Notes: a model not told the origin generated them from the sequence alone. 64,000 nucleotides of DNA from Rhodeus uyekii (GCA_037043235.1 JAWRVZ010000075.1:1491001-1555000), one strand, 5' to 3'. Counted from the first letter of the stretch, positions 52,721-64,000 are shown. Made by a program: numbers and translations.

Positions 52721-52875
52721 TACATTTATACATTTACATGTATGCATTTATCAGATGCTTTTATCCAAAGCGACTTACATTGCATTCAAGAAACACATTG
52801 AATCAGTTCTTGCTTTCCCTGGGATCGAACCCATGACCATGGCGTTGCAAGCACCAATGCTCTACTGGTTGAGTT
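52721..52875 (-). mobile_element. tRNA-derived SINE
   Basis: Read on the minus strand: a head with B box GGTTCGATCCC and CTTGCAACGCCATGG, followed by the tail AAGTCGCTTTGGATAAAAGC. The 5' end of the head is lost after 'caaccagtagag'. It lies about 0.8 kb upstream of the reps2 final exon, in the last intron. Confidence 0.82.
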
Positions 52876-53109
52876 TACATTTATGTTCCCTTTGCATCAT
52901 CTAATGCACTAATAATTTAAAAACACTAATCATTTGTTACATGTAATCTTTAACAAAATGAACATCAATTTTTCAGACTTTTCATTATAAAGTTCTAAAT
53001 TCACTTGGAGCATTTAAAACCGTTGATTCAGTGTTTTATTCGTATTTATTCAGAACAGCATAGAATTGAATAAGAATCATCAAGAAGAATCAGTTATTTT
53101 ATTAAGTCA

Positions 53110-53300
53110 CACTTTAGGGTCCAGTTCTCACTATTAACTAACTTAATACGCTCTTAATAAGTGCTTATTAATAGCTATAAAGTAGTTGTTAAGCTTAGGT
53201 ATTGGGTAGAAGTAAGGATGCAGAATAAGGCAGAATAATGCTTTATAATTCAAATAAACAGCCAATATTCTAGCAGGATTGCAAACAAACTGGTTCTAAT
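53110..53300. mobile_element. Teleost interspersed repeat (CAGTTCTCACTATTAACTA type)
   Basis: 'Ccagttctcactattaacta', 'ggatgcagaataaggcagaa' and 'aaacagccaatattctagc' occur in the order of a common fish repeat. The first bases, 'cacactttagggt', resemble its TIR. It lies in the last reps2 intron. Confidence 0.62.
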
Positions 53301-53496
53301 GTGAGACTCATAACTCAGCATGCCGTGGGCTGCAGGTTAACCGTTCCCCAGAATGCACTGCAACCTGATCTGCACATGGCCGTTTATGAGCAAGAGTCTA
53401 AGAGCATCTTTCACTTTTCATTTCCAACACTTTCTTTCACTCTCACTGTCAGTGGTAAAATGCACATCCAAGCACATTCTGATGCTCACGTCATTT

Positions 53497-53639
<143 letters not shown>

Positions 53640-53708
53640 CAGCTGCTGTTCGATGCACTATTTTAAAGACAACTGCTTGAACCCGAGCACGAGTTTTCAG
53701 AAAGCCAG

Positions 53709-53712
<4 letters not shown>

Positions 53713-53800
<88 letters not shown>
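53713..53800. repeat. (GT)n, ~43 repeats
   Basis: It is the inverted partner of the CA run at 53497-53638, in the last reps2 intron. A third GT run with TATA follows at about 53890-53915. Confidence 0.97.
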
Positions 53801-53889
53801 CATTGAGCGGATGTCTGAATAGATTGAGAACTGCTACTCTAGACCATCTCTACTCACTCAATAACTCTTCAGGGTAACCCAAGCTGTCC

Positions 53890-53920
<31 letters not shown>

Positions 53921-54131
53921 AAAGAGACATGAGCTCGATACGAGACTACAGATATTTGATCGGTCTGGGTAGTGGCGTTGGAAATAATACGTGCTGCCCA
54001 ACACTAACATCAGAGGGTTATATGAGACTGCTAACATCTTAAGCATCAATGGCCGGCGTTTATTTATTAATGCTTCTTGGAATAAGCATGTGTAAGAACT
54101 GTTGGTGTGTGTGTGGATGTGGTTGACACAC

Positions 54132-54237
54132 CTTTAGCTGCTGTTGTAGTTCGCTGTTGAGACGTGTCAGGACTGCGTTGGTTTCTCGGTTCTTTCTTAT
54201 GGCCATCTGGATCTCTCTCTTCTGCTTGGGTGGAGGC
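54132..54237 (-). CDS. reps2: reps2 coding exon (C-terminal coiled coil)
   Basis: The exon has 106 nt: one base completing an Arg codon plus 35 codons. The acceptor is GTGTTGTGTTCCAG|G and the donor AAG|GTGTGT. It encodes PPPKQKREIQMAIRKNRETN and then AVLTRLNSELQQQLK. This is the highly conserved REPS1/REPS2 C-terminal segment that forms the coiled coil used for RalBP1 binding. Heptad-like hydrophobic spacing (I, M, I, V, L, L, L, L) is visible. Reps2 is preferred over reps1 because the neighbouring gene is nhs, as on human Xp22; sequence alone would leave reps1 possible. Confidence 0.93.
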
Positions 54238-54458
54238 CTGGAACACAACACCAGATCATCATGTGTGGATGAGCTTTTAATGATCTTCAGTTCATGATCC
54301 TACTTGTTTAGCATTGATAAATCACTCATACATGCTGTTTGTTCCCTGATGCATTGTGTATGATGTGGGTGTTTATGGATTCATTTATATTTTATCCTTA
54401 ATACTTCATAGTACTATTATTATTATTGATGTTTCTAATGTACATATTAGCTTTACAT

Positions 54459-54590
54459 GTGTGGCGCTTGCAACTCCAAGGTCATGGGTTCGGTTCCCAG
54501 GGAAAGGAAGAACTGATTATAATGTCATTGTGTTTCTTGAATGCAATGCAAGTCACTTTGGATAAAAGCATCTGATAAATGCAGAAATGT
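54459..54590 (+). mobile_element. tRNA-derived SINE, 5'-truncated
   Basis: It starts inside the head at 'gtggcgcttgcaactccaag', has the B box GGTTCGGTTCCC and the complete tail 'aagtcactttggataaaagc'. The A-box half is missing, consistent with 5' truncation. It lies in a reps2 intron. Confidence 0.8.
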
Positions 54591-55196
54591 GACACACACA
54601 CACACACTTATATACACACCTATTATTATGATAACAACACATTACAGCTTAAAGAGTAATTAAAAAAATATAAGCAAATATGTGCATTAGAAAAGCTACA
54701 ATAATAATAAAATCATAGTTAATAAAAAAACCTGTCACTTGCATTTAATATATTTTATTTTTTTTGTAGTTTTATTTTGTCTAATTTACACACATATAAA
54801 ATATTTTTATTATTGTTAAACTGATAATATGTTATTGTCAACAGTTGTCAACAGTTTTATATTTGCTAAATTATTTATTCTGCTAAACGAATAAATGTTT
54901 TATATTTAATATAGCATATTATGCATTTAATATTGTTATTGATATATATTTTTCAAAATTATATATTTGCTTATTTTTATAAGTAAAATTTAAGCTAAAA
55001 TGTTATTGTAGTTATTGTAAACTCTACCATTCCTGTATATTTAATTCGTCCCATTATGTATTTAATGTATTTAATATATAAACATTTTATTTTTTTAATT
55101 TATATCTTTGCTTAATTGTTTATTTATTTGTATAAATAATCTTTAATCTGCTATTGTAAGCGTTGTTATTGGATATTTAATATTATTATTATAGCA

Positions 55197-55203
55197 TACA
55201 TTT

Positions 55204-55235
<32 letters not shown>

Positions 55236-55244
55236 TTTTTTATG

Positions 55245-55316
<72 letters not shown>
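55197..55316. repeat. TA / poly-T / (TA)n tract at Tc1 insertion site
   Basis: TA and a T-run of about 20, then (TA)n of about 32 repeats ending at the Tc1 element. Additional TA repeats continue on the far side of the transposon (56921-56932 and 56972-57002), so the element landed in a TA microsatellite. Confidence 0.93.
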
Positions 55317-55319
<3 letters not shown>

Positions 55320-56921
55320 CTCTGGAAAAAATTAAGAGACCACTGACATTTTTTCTTAAATCAGCATCTCTACAAGTATGGAAGACATTTCATTCCAATG
55401 TCTGTTGAATTCCAACACAGGCACACCTCAATCTGCTGAATGAGGTGCTGATTAGGTGATTACCTGAACCAAATCTTATTTAATAAGGAAAAGAATAAAA
55501 AAGCACTTCTGTGGTCATCACTATCCTCTTGCAGTAGGACCAGCTGTCTGGCAAAAACAGTGATAGTAGTGCCTCAAAAGTAATTGGAATCAAAAACTAA
55601 CTATTGACCATGCCAAAAAAATTGAAAAGGAAAGTTTTGAGTAAGGAAAAGAAGGGTTAAATTCTGGCTTTACTGGAAGAGGGATACAGTGAGCGTCCGG
55701 TTGCTTCCATCCTTAAAATTTCAAAGAAGGTGGTTCATAAGAACAAGGTCAAGCAGCAGACATTGGGGACAACAAAGCTACAGACCGGCAGAGGGCGAAA
55801 ACCACTCTTCACCAACCGGAATGACCGCTAACTCATTCGAATGTCACTCAACAACCGTAGGATGACATCAAGTGACCTACAAAAAGAATGGCATAAGGCA
55901 GCCGGGGAGAAGTGCAGGTGAAGACTGTTTGAAACGGCTCCTAGCGGCAGGACTGAAGTCGTGCAAAGCCAGAATAAAGCTCTTCATCAATGAGAAGCAG
56001 AGAAGAGGCAGGCTGAGGTTTGCAAGACTGGCATAAGGTCGTCTTCTCTGATGAGTCCAATTTTCTGCGTTGTCCAACACCTGGGTCATCTAATGGTTAG
56101 ACGGAGGCCTGGAGAGCCTACAAGCCAAAGTGTCTCGCACCCACTGTGAAATTTGGTGGAGGATCGGTGATGATCTGGGGTGCTGCAGCAAGGCTGGAAT
56201 CGGGCAGATTTTACTTTGTGAAGGATGCATGAATCAAACCACGCACAAGGTTGTCCTGGAAGAAAACTTGCTTCCTTCTGCTCTGACAATGATCCCCAAC
56301 TCTGAGGACTAGTGTTTCCAGCAGGACAATGCTCCATGCCACACAGCCCGGTCAATCAAGTTGTGGATGGAGGGCCACCAGATCAAGACCCTGCCATGGC
56401 CAGCCCAATCTCCAGACCTGAACCCCATTGAAAACCACTGGAATGTGATCAAGAGGAAGATGGAAGGTCACAAGCCATCAAACAAATTCAAGCTGTGTAA
56501 ATGTTTGCACCAGGAGTGGCATAAAGTCACCCAACATCAATGTGAAAGACTGGCAGAGAGCATGCCAAGACGCATGAAACCTGTGATTCAAAATCAGGGT
56601 TATTCCACCAAATATTGATTTCTGAACTCTTCCTAAGTTAAGACACTAGTATTGTGTTGTTTAAAAAATAAATGTGGACTGATTTTCTTTCCATTTTTCG
56701 AGGTCTGAAAACACTGCATTTTTTGTGTTATTTTGACCAGTTGTTGCTTTTGGCAAATAAATGTTCTAAATTACAATATTTTTATTTGGAATTTAGGAAA
56801 AATGTTGTCAGTAGTTTATAGAATGAAACAAAAATGTTAATTTTACCCAAATACATACCTATAAATAGTAAAACCAGAAAATTGATAGTTTTGCAGTGGT
56901 CTCTTAATTTTTCCAGAGCTA
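55317..56921 (+). mobile_element. Tc1-like DNA transposon, nearly complete but decayed
   Basis: The terminal inverted repeats begin CAGCTCTGGAAAAAATTAAG and, on the other strand, tAGCTCTGGAAAAATTAAGA, both continuing GAGACCACTG. The element is about 1.6 kb, the usual Tc1 size, and sits in a (TA)n tract, giving TA target sites on both sides. It encodes a broken DD34E transposase on the plus strand. It lies in a reps2 intron, antisense to reps2. A second short stretch resembling the TIR start (CTCTGGAAAAATG) follows at about 56933. Confidence 0.95.
55610..56618 (+). pseudogene. Tc1-family transposase, inactivated
   Basis: The span from an ATG at 55610 to TGA at 56616-56618 is about 336 codons, the normal Tc1 transposase length. 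It is 1009 nt, so at least one net frameshift is present. An in-frame TAA appears at codon 17 (55658-55660), and a TAG lies just before the second catalytic Asp. The N-terminal region is lysine-rich with helix-turn-helix-like remnants. The catalytic triad can still be seen: Asp in FSDES (about 56050), Asp in QQDNAPCHT (56325) and Glu in DLNPIEN (56430). The last two are separated by 34 residues, giving DD34E. The C-terminal 85 codons remain open. Confidence 0.92.
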
Positions 56922-56967
56922 TATATATATATCTCTGGAAAAATGTGACAATTTTGAAATTAATTTT

Positions 56968-57009
<42 letters not shown>

Positions 57010-57128
57010 GTAAAATTAATTTGCTTTTTATTTACTTTTATATGTAATCTTTAAGCTAAAATATGCTATTGCAAACATTCTTGTTCATTTTTAGTTAAAT
57101 AACAAAATGAATATAAACATATATGAAC

Positions 57129-57262
57129 CTCTGTGTAGTTTTGGTCAGTGTGGCAGCAGAATAGGGCGTGGTCAAGGGGGGCGTGGCACTCTGGCTTTCA
57201 GGGTGGAGCTTTCTTCGTACTGGCTTCTGAGGGGCGTGGCCTTGGAGCACCACTGTGGAATC
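57129..57262 (-). CDS. reps2: reps2 coding exon (proline-rich linker with KPVRRK motif)
   Basis: The exon has 44 codons plus two bases, begins in phase 0 after TTTCCCAG and ends in phase 2. It encodes DSTVVLQGHAPQKPVRRKL followed by a Ser/Thr/Pro-rich linker. The QKPVRRK element is characteristic of the region just upstream of the C-terminal coiled coil in REPS1/REPS2, endocytic EH-domain adaptors that bind the Ral effector RalBP1. The donor reads AG|GTTCAT, weaker than consensus. The split AG|G arginine codon joins perfectly to the exon at 54132-54237. A decayed 1.6-kb Tc1 element sits in the intron between them. Confidence 0.88.
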
Positions 57263-57420
57263 CTGGGAAATGTTTAAATGTTAAGTAGACTTTGAGAGAA
57301 ATGTCCCATATCGGTAAACTATCATCAAACATGAACACTGAAGATGAGTGGAAGATGCATGAGGTTCATGGTCTGAGCATCTGTGGAGCACTACTTAAAG
57401 GGTAGTGAGTCAGATCTTAC

Positions 57421-57465
57421 CGATTTGGGATGTGCCAGGTCTTCAGTGCTGAGAGCTCCTGTTTC
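57421..57465 (-). CDS. reps2: reps2 internal coding exon (45 nt)
   Basis: A short exon of 15 codons (ETGALSTEDLAHPKS), phase 0 at both ends. On the minus strand it is preceded by a pyrimidine-rich tract ending CAACAG and followed by G|GTAAGA at 57420. It is assigned to reps2 because it joins in frame to the next exon (57129-57262). The peptide itself is not diagnostic, so this is the least certain of the four reps2 exons. Confidence 0.7.
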
Positions 57466-57610
57466 CTGTTGCAAGAAGAGGATGAGTTTGAGATCAGGAG
57501 GCTTTCAATGATAGTTTTACGAAGCAATTTGTAACATTAACAAAGACAACAGTACATTTATAAAGATCTGTTACCATGATGAGCTTCATTTATATCTTAA
57601 TTTAAATGTA

Positions 57611-57920
57611 CCCTACTGTTCAAAATAATACGTATGAGTCTCTTCTGCTCACCAAGGCTGCATTTATTTGATCAAAAATACAGTAAAAACAGTAATATTG
57701 TGAAATATTATTACAATTTAAAATGAAGAAACTAATTTATATTTATATAATTCAAAATGTAATGTCTTCAGTGTCACATGATCCTTCAGAAATCATACTA
57801 AAAATGATGATTTTCTGATCAAGAAACATTCTTACATTTGTCTTACATCAATGTTGAAAACAGTTTTGTTGCTTAATATTGTTGTGGATATCATCTTTGT
57901 CAAAAGAACTGTGCCATAAT
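57611..57920 (+). mobile_element. Teleost interspersed repeat (AAGGCTGCATTTATTTGATC type)
   Basis: 'Aaggctgcatttatttgatc', 'agtaatattgtgaaatatta' and 'cagtgtcacatgatccttca' with 'gaaatcat' are signature segments of one of the commonest fish repeats. The middle portion is shortened. Confidence 0.72.
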
Positions 57921-58094
57921 CCAAGTAAAATTAATCTGAATCCATGTGCATTTAAGCTTATTTTAGGATTGTGATTGCAAATGTTTCCAGTGCCGTTTTG
58001 TTCATTTCTTGTTTATGAATCACTGAGCATTTATAAGTCACTTTTATTTCACACATTCATGCAATTCAATTTGAAATATTAAGCTTAAATGGAG

Positions 58095-58680
58095 AGATGA
58101 AAAAAAAGATGGAAGTTAATTTCTCCACTTGTACAACAGACTTCATTTAAAGTGTCCAATGATGCTTTTTCTAATACCTTTCCTGTGGTGTGTAATCCAG
58201 CGGTTTGTAAAAATAAAATAAACGTCAAAAAAGTTACTGTTTCCTAAAAGAAAGAATTGATCCTGAACTGCAGAAACGAGTCGTCAGTAATTCTCACTCC
58301 TTCTCAAACAGCAAATCCACTTTGCTGCACTTTAAAAGGACGAGAATATGCGCTAGAAATGATCGTTTCTATCATTACAGTTCCCATTATTGTGTTCAAA
58401 TGAAGCTGAAACTGCGACACGGGTGTTTCATTTCCAACATGCGCTGTAAGCAGTTAACCAATCACAACAGACTGAACCGTCTGAGCCAATCAGAGCAGAG
58501 CAGACTCTCAGAAAGGCGGGGTTTTTGTAGAGACTGAATCCTTTACTGAACTGTTTCAGAGACTCACAGAGAGAAAAGAGCTGATGCTGCAATGTGTTTT
58601 ATGAGAAAATGAAAGTGCTTTTGACCTTGGATATGAACCTATTGTAGGAGATTCCAAAATAAAATTAGGAACCTTTAAAA
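58095..58680. mobile_element. Second copy of the TTAAAGTGCCC-type interspersed repeat
   Basis: It is alignable by eye to 10022-10735 over most of its length, in the same orientation, with the right terminal repeat lost after 'ggaacctttaa'. It has extra unique sequence at about 58470-58560 and lacks part of the 10300-10420 segment. It lies in the presumed reps2 intron. Confidence 0.7.
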
Positions 58681-61236
58681 TATCATAATTGGGGCATAAT
58701 AATCAGAATTTTCCCTTAGTCCTCTCTTTCCAGAAGCTGCCACTTCTGAGTCTCTCCCACAGAGGATGTGGGCAAAGGAAAAGTAGAGTCGTAGAAGTGA
58801 AGGCCGCTCTTTAAAATGAATTACACAGCTCTCCGTATACTCTGGCTCAGGACACGACACCGCGTGCGCTCATGGATCACTGCGAGCGCATCAATCCTGA
58901 CATTCTCAGAAAACACTCTCTGGCTTACAACATCCCGGCTACGGCGTGTGTGTGACTACTGTTCATTTAATCACGCGTGACTGTATCGTACAGATTTCCA
59001 CGCAATCATACTGTCAATGCCAGTGTCGAATAAACATTTAATCACTTTGTAAAAAATGCAATCCGTCGGACTGTGGTCGTTGCGGCACAGGGAATCTGTT
59101 CTTTATGGCACAATGAAAAGTAATAGCAGAAACAGGCCGATTGCGAGGCTGTAAATTTGTCTGAAAAGTCATAAAGGATTTGATTTGCTGTGGCAGGAGT
59201 TATTTCACCCAGCCAGCCGTCCCTCCGGACAAAACACAAGAGCTATGAGCGCAATCCAGCCGCGTGAAGGTAACGGTGCCCACCCCCCCTATAAAACCGA
59301 GAAGGACCATTACACAGGCAGAGTATTCAATAAAATCAAACAGCACACAGAGAGAAACAGGTTCGATATATAGGGTCAAATATGCGAAAGCAGTCAGTTA
59401 AAGAGGTTTAGCACATGGATACAGTCATCTGCATTAACAACAGCGCCACCTGTTGCTTGCATGACGTAATGAGCTGTGAATTCATAACACAAAATATGAA
59501 GGAATAAGCACACAGAAATAATTCTATTTACCATAATGCAGGATAGCAATTCCCTTTATTCTGCACTGCGTTTTAATGTTCTTTTATAGTAATAATAATT
59601 TAAATGAATAACTTTTAGGAGACATGATTCATAATTGATTCTGACAGTTTGTCAAGCCAATGGCGCAATTCTCCAAAAAGTATAAAAATACAAAAGCACA
59701 GGAAAAAGCACACATACATTTTTAGACTTTAATTTATGTGACTTTTTATTCAATATATTTGTTCAAAAATAAAATGAAAATAAAATAAATAATAATAAAC
59801 TATTTTTCTCTTCAAATCTTAATTTTATTTGAATAACTTCAAAAACATTTAGAAAACTGAAGGTAAAACATAAAACAACTTTATTATTATTATTATTATT
59901 AATTACATTTCATATTTTTTTGGGGAGCATTTCTGTCAAATCAACGTATTCCTGAACCGTAAAAACAATAATAGTTTTACTAGACATTACTAGAAACGTT
60001 TACTAACCCTAAACCATGCCTTCACTGAAGCGTTTATAGACTAACTATTATCAATAGATTTATAAAAAATAAAAATAACACCATAAATGAGTTCCAAATG
60101 ACAATTATTTTAGATTTTTCAGCGGTCTAAAACTAACAGTGGAGAGTAAAGACGAAAAGAATAAAGATCCTCTCTATTCTCAATAACTGGAACGAAACAT
60201 ATCTGTTTCAATATCTGCCGTTTCGAGACAAAGGGAGACTAATCAAAGAAATTTCACCCTGTTCTTCCTTTAAAAGAACATCAAAGATGCACTTGAACGT
60301 TTTCTTGACGATTTTTAACCGCATGAAGCAATACAAAAGCGTGCATGTGCGCAACTTGTTGCAATCAGCATCATTTATAGTTCGTTAATGATCATTTACT
60401 CGTTTAAAATAATGGGGATGATGATTTCGTTTTTTTCTAAAAGGGCTGGATTTGCCTCCAGTTGTGACACAGGAAACAGCCCCCCCCCCCCCACCCTGCC
60501 ACCGCTACTCCAAATCCACTGCTTTTCAGGAAATGGTATTTTTTAAACAAACACTGTTTTTGATGTCATGGCTTTAAATATGGTCAGACACATGTATGTG
60601 TCATTTTATCATTAACATTCTCCCCAAATCAAGCTCAAACGGAGTTACAAGGTTTTGGACCAGCACATTTTTGAGGATTTCAGACATATGTGTTTTATCC
60701 GTCACGGTCGCATCCAAGGCAGCAAGTGCATCACATTACGTTACATGTTTACAGACTCTTTTATCTCAAGTTTATTGTAGTTATGCGAGCACTCATTCTT
60801 TATCATTTGGCCAAAATCTCATGTTATAGAAGATGACCAGCTTTGCACAGGCTGACAGACAGACTCGACGACAAAAGACACTCTTCTCCGTTCCTCAAAT
60901 ACATCAAGTATTAGCCTTTATATAGTTTTTCTTGAGTAAAGAAAACACTATCTATTCAAAGAGCAAGTTCTCTATTCACCATCAAGCAGAAGCAGTTCAA
61001 ACTGAGTGCGGCACTTCATTCACGATAGAGGGGGTGGAGTTATGAGGTTTGACTGACAGTTTGAGGAGCCAATGGAGATACGAGGTTACGTTTCATTGGT
61101 TACTAGTAAAATCCACAGACTTGTAGCATGTAAAGGTTGACCAATAGTAATGATCTGTGAACAAAAGACAAAATACGGAGATACAAGGTTTCTGACAGAT
61201 ATTACAAATTTTGTTAGTTTAGATTTCTGCATTTTC

Positions 61237-61382
61237 TTGACAGACGCTTTTATTCCAAGCGACTTGCATTGCATTCAAGAAACACATTGACATTCTAATC
61301 AGGTCTTGCTTTCCCTGGGAATCGAACCCATGACCATGGCGTTGCAAGCGCCACACTCTACCGTGTGAGCTACAGGAAAGCC
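61237..61382 (-). mobile_element. tRNA-derived SINE
   Basis: On the minus strand it runs from GGCTTTCCTGTAGCTCACAC through B box GGTTCGATTCCC to AAGTCGCTTGGAATAAAAGC. The head is essentially complete; the extreme tail is degraded. It is the best head copy for defining the source tRNA. Confidence 0.84.
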
Positions 61383-62049
61383 ATAGCAGTGATGTATGTT
61401 AAGACTGGAAAAGATAAATAAGACAAAATATTTATTTCTCCTCAAAGTAATTAAAGAATTAAATCCATCCGATATCAAACTAATAATTGAATGAATCAAA
61501 GCGTTTGTGTAACAGAGACTGAAACAAATCATAATTCTGAAAACGGTCTCTCATTCGTCAGCACTCAGGAGAGATGACATTGACACAAGATGGTGTGATT
61601 CAAGGTCAAACATGAATCTCAGAAAGAGTTTAATTAAGACTGAGCGCTTCCCCTGAAGGAAACTGAGATCTGAGACGTAAACGAGTGGAAGTAAGTGATG
61701 GAGGAGGTTTTCTGAGACATGTGCCCTGAGTTCAAGTCAATAACAAACAAGGGATGTAAAAAGCTGTGAAATGAACCCAGATTGGATTAATCAGGAGCTG
61801 TCAGGTCTAGATCTGTGTCAATGCTCTACAGGACAGGAGCAGCAGAGATTTGACTGTAGGTAGATAATCATCTTCGTCAGAACTTGGCACTTATAGAAGG
61901 GAAACATGTCTCAGCGAAGGACAGATGCGAGATGGATAAGCACAAAGAACGATAAACAGGAGACATGATTAGAATAGATTACAGAACAGAGTTTGCTAAG
62001 CTAACGACACAATCCTCCTTAAAGCATCAAAATACCAAAGAATACAAAA

Positions 62050-62700
62050 CATTGAAGGTGAAACATTTTCAAAAACAAGTCCGATATTATATTGATTTTT
62101 TTTAATTAAATATTATTTTATTGAAAATATATCAATTAAATAATTCCTTTTTATTACTATTATTCTCACCTCATTTTGGATTATTTTAATGAGTATGAAG
62201 GTAAAACAAATGCAAAATCCACTGCTGTTTATATTTATTTTTGTTCAATATTTTTTATCCAATACTATTTCATCGTAAATAAAATGAAATCTGAAATATT
62301 ATATTATTAGTATTTTTTTTTACTATTTATTACTATAATTCTCTCACAATTGTTTTACATTTATTTTAATGGGGATAAAAAGCTAATTCCAAAAAGAAGT
62401 CCAATATTATATATATATTTTTTTTATTCAATACTATTTTTTTGAAAATATATAAATAACATATTTCCTTTTTATTACTATTATTCTCACATCATTTTGG
62501 ATTATTTTAAGGAGTATGACGGTAAACCAATTGCAAAAATCTATTTTTATTCATAATTTTTTATCTAATACCATTTCATCGCAAATAAAATGACGTCTCA
62601 AATATTATCTAAAAAAAAAAAATTACTATTTATTACTATTATTCTCTCACAATTGAAAAGCAAATTCCAAAAAGAAGTCCAATATTATTTAGATTGAAAA
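62050..62700 (+). repeat. AT-rich tandem duplication, ~280-320 bp unit
   Basis: 'Acaagtccgatattatattg' (62077), 'agaagtccaatattatatat' (62395) and 'agaagtccaatattatttag' (62671) start successive units. Each contains 'tttttattactattattctc' and 'gtaaataaaatga'-like motifs. Divergence is moderate. Confidence 0.7.
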
Positions 62701-64000
62701 ACAAATATTTATCACTATTATCCTCTCACAAACTTATAAACTATAAGTATAAAATAAGTATAAAAAGCATAAAAAAATGAAAGGAAAAACATTATTATTT
62801 ACATTTATTTTTATTCAAATGGTATAAACCAATTATACTTTAGAGAAAATAAAATTCCTATTTTAATTACAATTATTCTTGGTATAAAAGTATAAAATCA
62901 CAGAAACGTGAAGGTAAGATAATCGTCATTGTTATTGATGTTTTTATTCAGTACCTCAATTTACTACTATACTTAATTGAAAAATAAATGCCCTCATAAT
63001 CTTGGATTTAATTTCTGGATGCACCAAATCAATCAATACTTATACTGATTATACTTATATCTTTTTTTGTTTTAAACAAATGACCTTTGCCACCATAAAG
63101 TTAACCTTTTAAATAATAATAATTGACTATGACGCCTTTAAAATGCATAAGAGCGACTTCCCGGGATCTGGAAATCCGTGCCTGATTAAGACGGCGCTTC
63201 TCTGTCCAATAATGACCTCAGAAAGCCATAACTCACACGACTATGACAAATGGATTTCACGCAGCGATCGCATTCCCTCTCACCGCTTTACAGAAGCCAA
63301 AAGCTAAAAGCATAAAGGGGTAAAAATGCCATAAAGACGAAGGAATGCATTGTGGTCAGAGATGGTTAAAGCTCTCAGGAGGCTTCAGTTATGAGCATTT
63401 GATCAAGCCAGAATCCTTCATACAGTCCACGCTCATATCTTCACATCTTATACGAGTATTAGCTTTTGCAGACAGGGCTTGAGCGCTGATATTTGCAGGT
63501 GCCTGTGCTGTCAAAACAGTGTGTGTGTGTGTGTGTGTGTGCAATGTAAGCTGAGATTGTGCAACGCTGATGAGAGTGTGTGTGTGTTTTCACTGGGCTC
63601 CTGCGGCTTTATACTCTTATTAAACTGTGGGAAACTGCCGTCTCTTCCCAGCCTGCAGCCACAGAAACATGAGAACACACACATCAGGTTACGACAGCGA
63701 GTGTGTGTGTCGACCCAACGGGTGAAGAGGCGCAGGCGTGTTCGCACACACTGAAAAGAGGAAGTTCAGCCTCTTCAAAGACGACACGTAATTAATAACT
63801 GAGAAAGAAATGATGACAGACGGCAGGAAGACGGTGTGTGCTGCGTTTCACTCAGGATATATTCAATTCAATCAGCCTATTTTTATTATTAAATGGGCAG
63901 ATTTTAATTCATAGAACGAACACATACTTCCAAAAAAAAAAAAAGTGTTACATATATTCATTAAGCAAAATATTTAGGATATTAATCATTGAATAAAAGC

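Larger units (their letters stand above)
57466..64000 (-). other. reps2: probable reps2 intron (partial)
   Basis: No further reps2 exon is recognisable upstream of 57465, so the rest of the window is probably intron. It holds interspersed repeats (57.6, 58.1 and 61.2 kb), a diverged tandem array (62.05-62.70 kb), AT-rich stretches (59.5-60.1 and 62.1-63.1 kb) and apparently unique, more GC-balanced blocks at about 58700-59290 and 63130-63460 with no recognisable coding capacity. Confidence 0.6.

Overview
The window is vertebrate nuclear DNA, most likely from a teleost fish and probably a cyprinid-like one. The evidence is sparse split exons, very abundant microsatellites, a DD34E Tc1 transposon, tRNA-derived SINEs with the tail common in fish, pogo/Tigger-like terminal-inverted-repeat elements, small solo LTRs and several interspersed repeats I recognise from teleost genomes. 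There is no bacterial or viral gene organisation, and nearly all long open frames are translated microsatellites.

Two protein-coding genes can be supported, both on the minus strand. At 41683-41962 lies the first coding exon of nhs (Nance-Horan syndrome family). It has the family start MPFAKRIVEPQWLCR, a WAVE-homology-type helical region and a clean GTGAGT donor, inside a CpG-rich block at about 41430-42300. The next exon is not in the window, so positions 1-41682 are read as nhs intron 1. From 51859 to 57465 lie the last four coding exons of reps2 (RalBP1-associated EH-domain protein), with matching splice phases, the conserved C-terminal coiled coil, a stop codon, and an AATAAA signal about 380 bases downstream. 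Positions 57466-64000 are probably the next reps2 intron. The order and orientation, reps2 then nhs on one strand, match human Xp22, which supports both calls. The intergenic gap is about 9.5 kb.

Left part (1-41.7 kb, nhs intron): two pogo-like elements (2.4 and 6.9 kb), a palindromic element (6.6 kb), three related solo LTRs (12.2, 18.4 and 35.8 kb), a MITE (23.7 kb), a diverged tandem array (12.9-13.8 kb), a 12-copy ~100-bp satellite (26.9-28.0 kb), a polypurine tract (25.5-26.0 kb), a 1.17-kb GATG/GATA composite (33.3-34.5 kb) and long CA/GT/TCTG arrays. Middle (42.3-51.5 kb): AT-rich intergenic DNA with a Tc1 fragment, a 1-kb segmental duplication and a short-unit minisatellite. Right (51.5-64 kb): reps2 with a 1.6-kb decayed Tc1 element inserted in one intron.

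The most interesting observation is that two separate local copies (about 1 kb at 46.7 kb, about 115 bp at 22.5 kb) were pasted roughly 4 kb from their apparent source, in the same orientation, and are flanked by long direct repeats of the target (107 and 28 bp). This resembles templated insertion during break repair rather than transposition. A possible unassigned plus-strand terminal exon at 433-544 also deserves a check.
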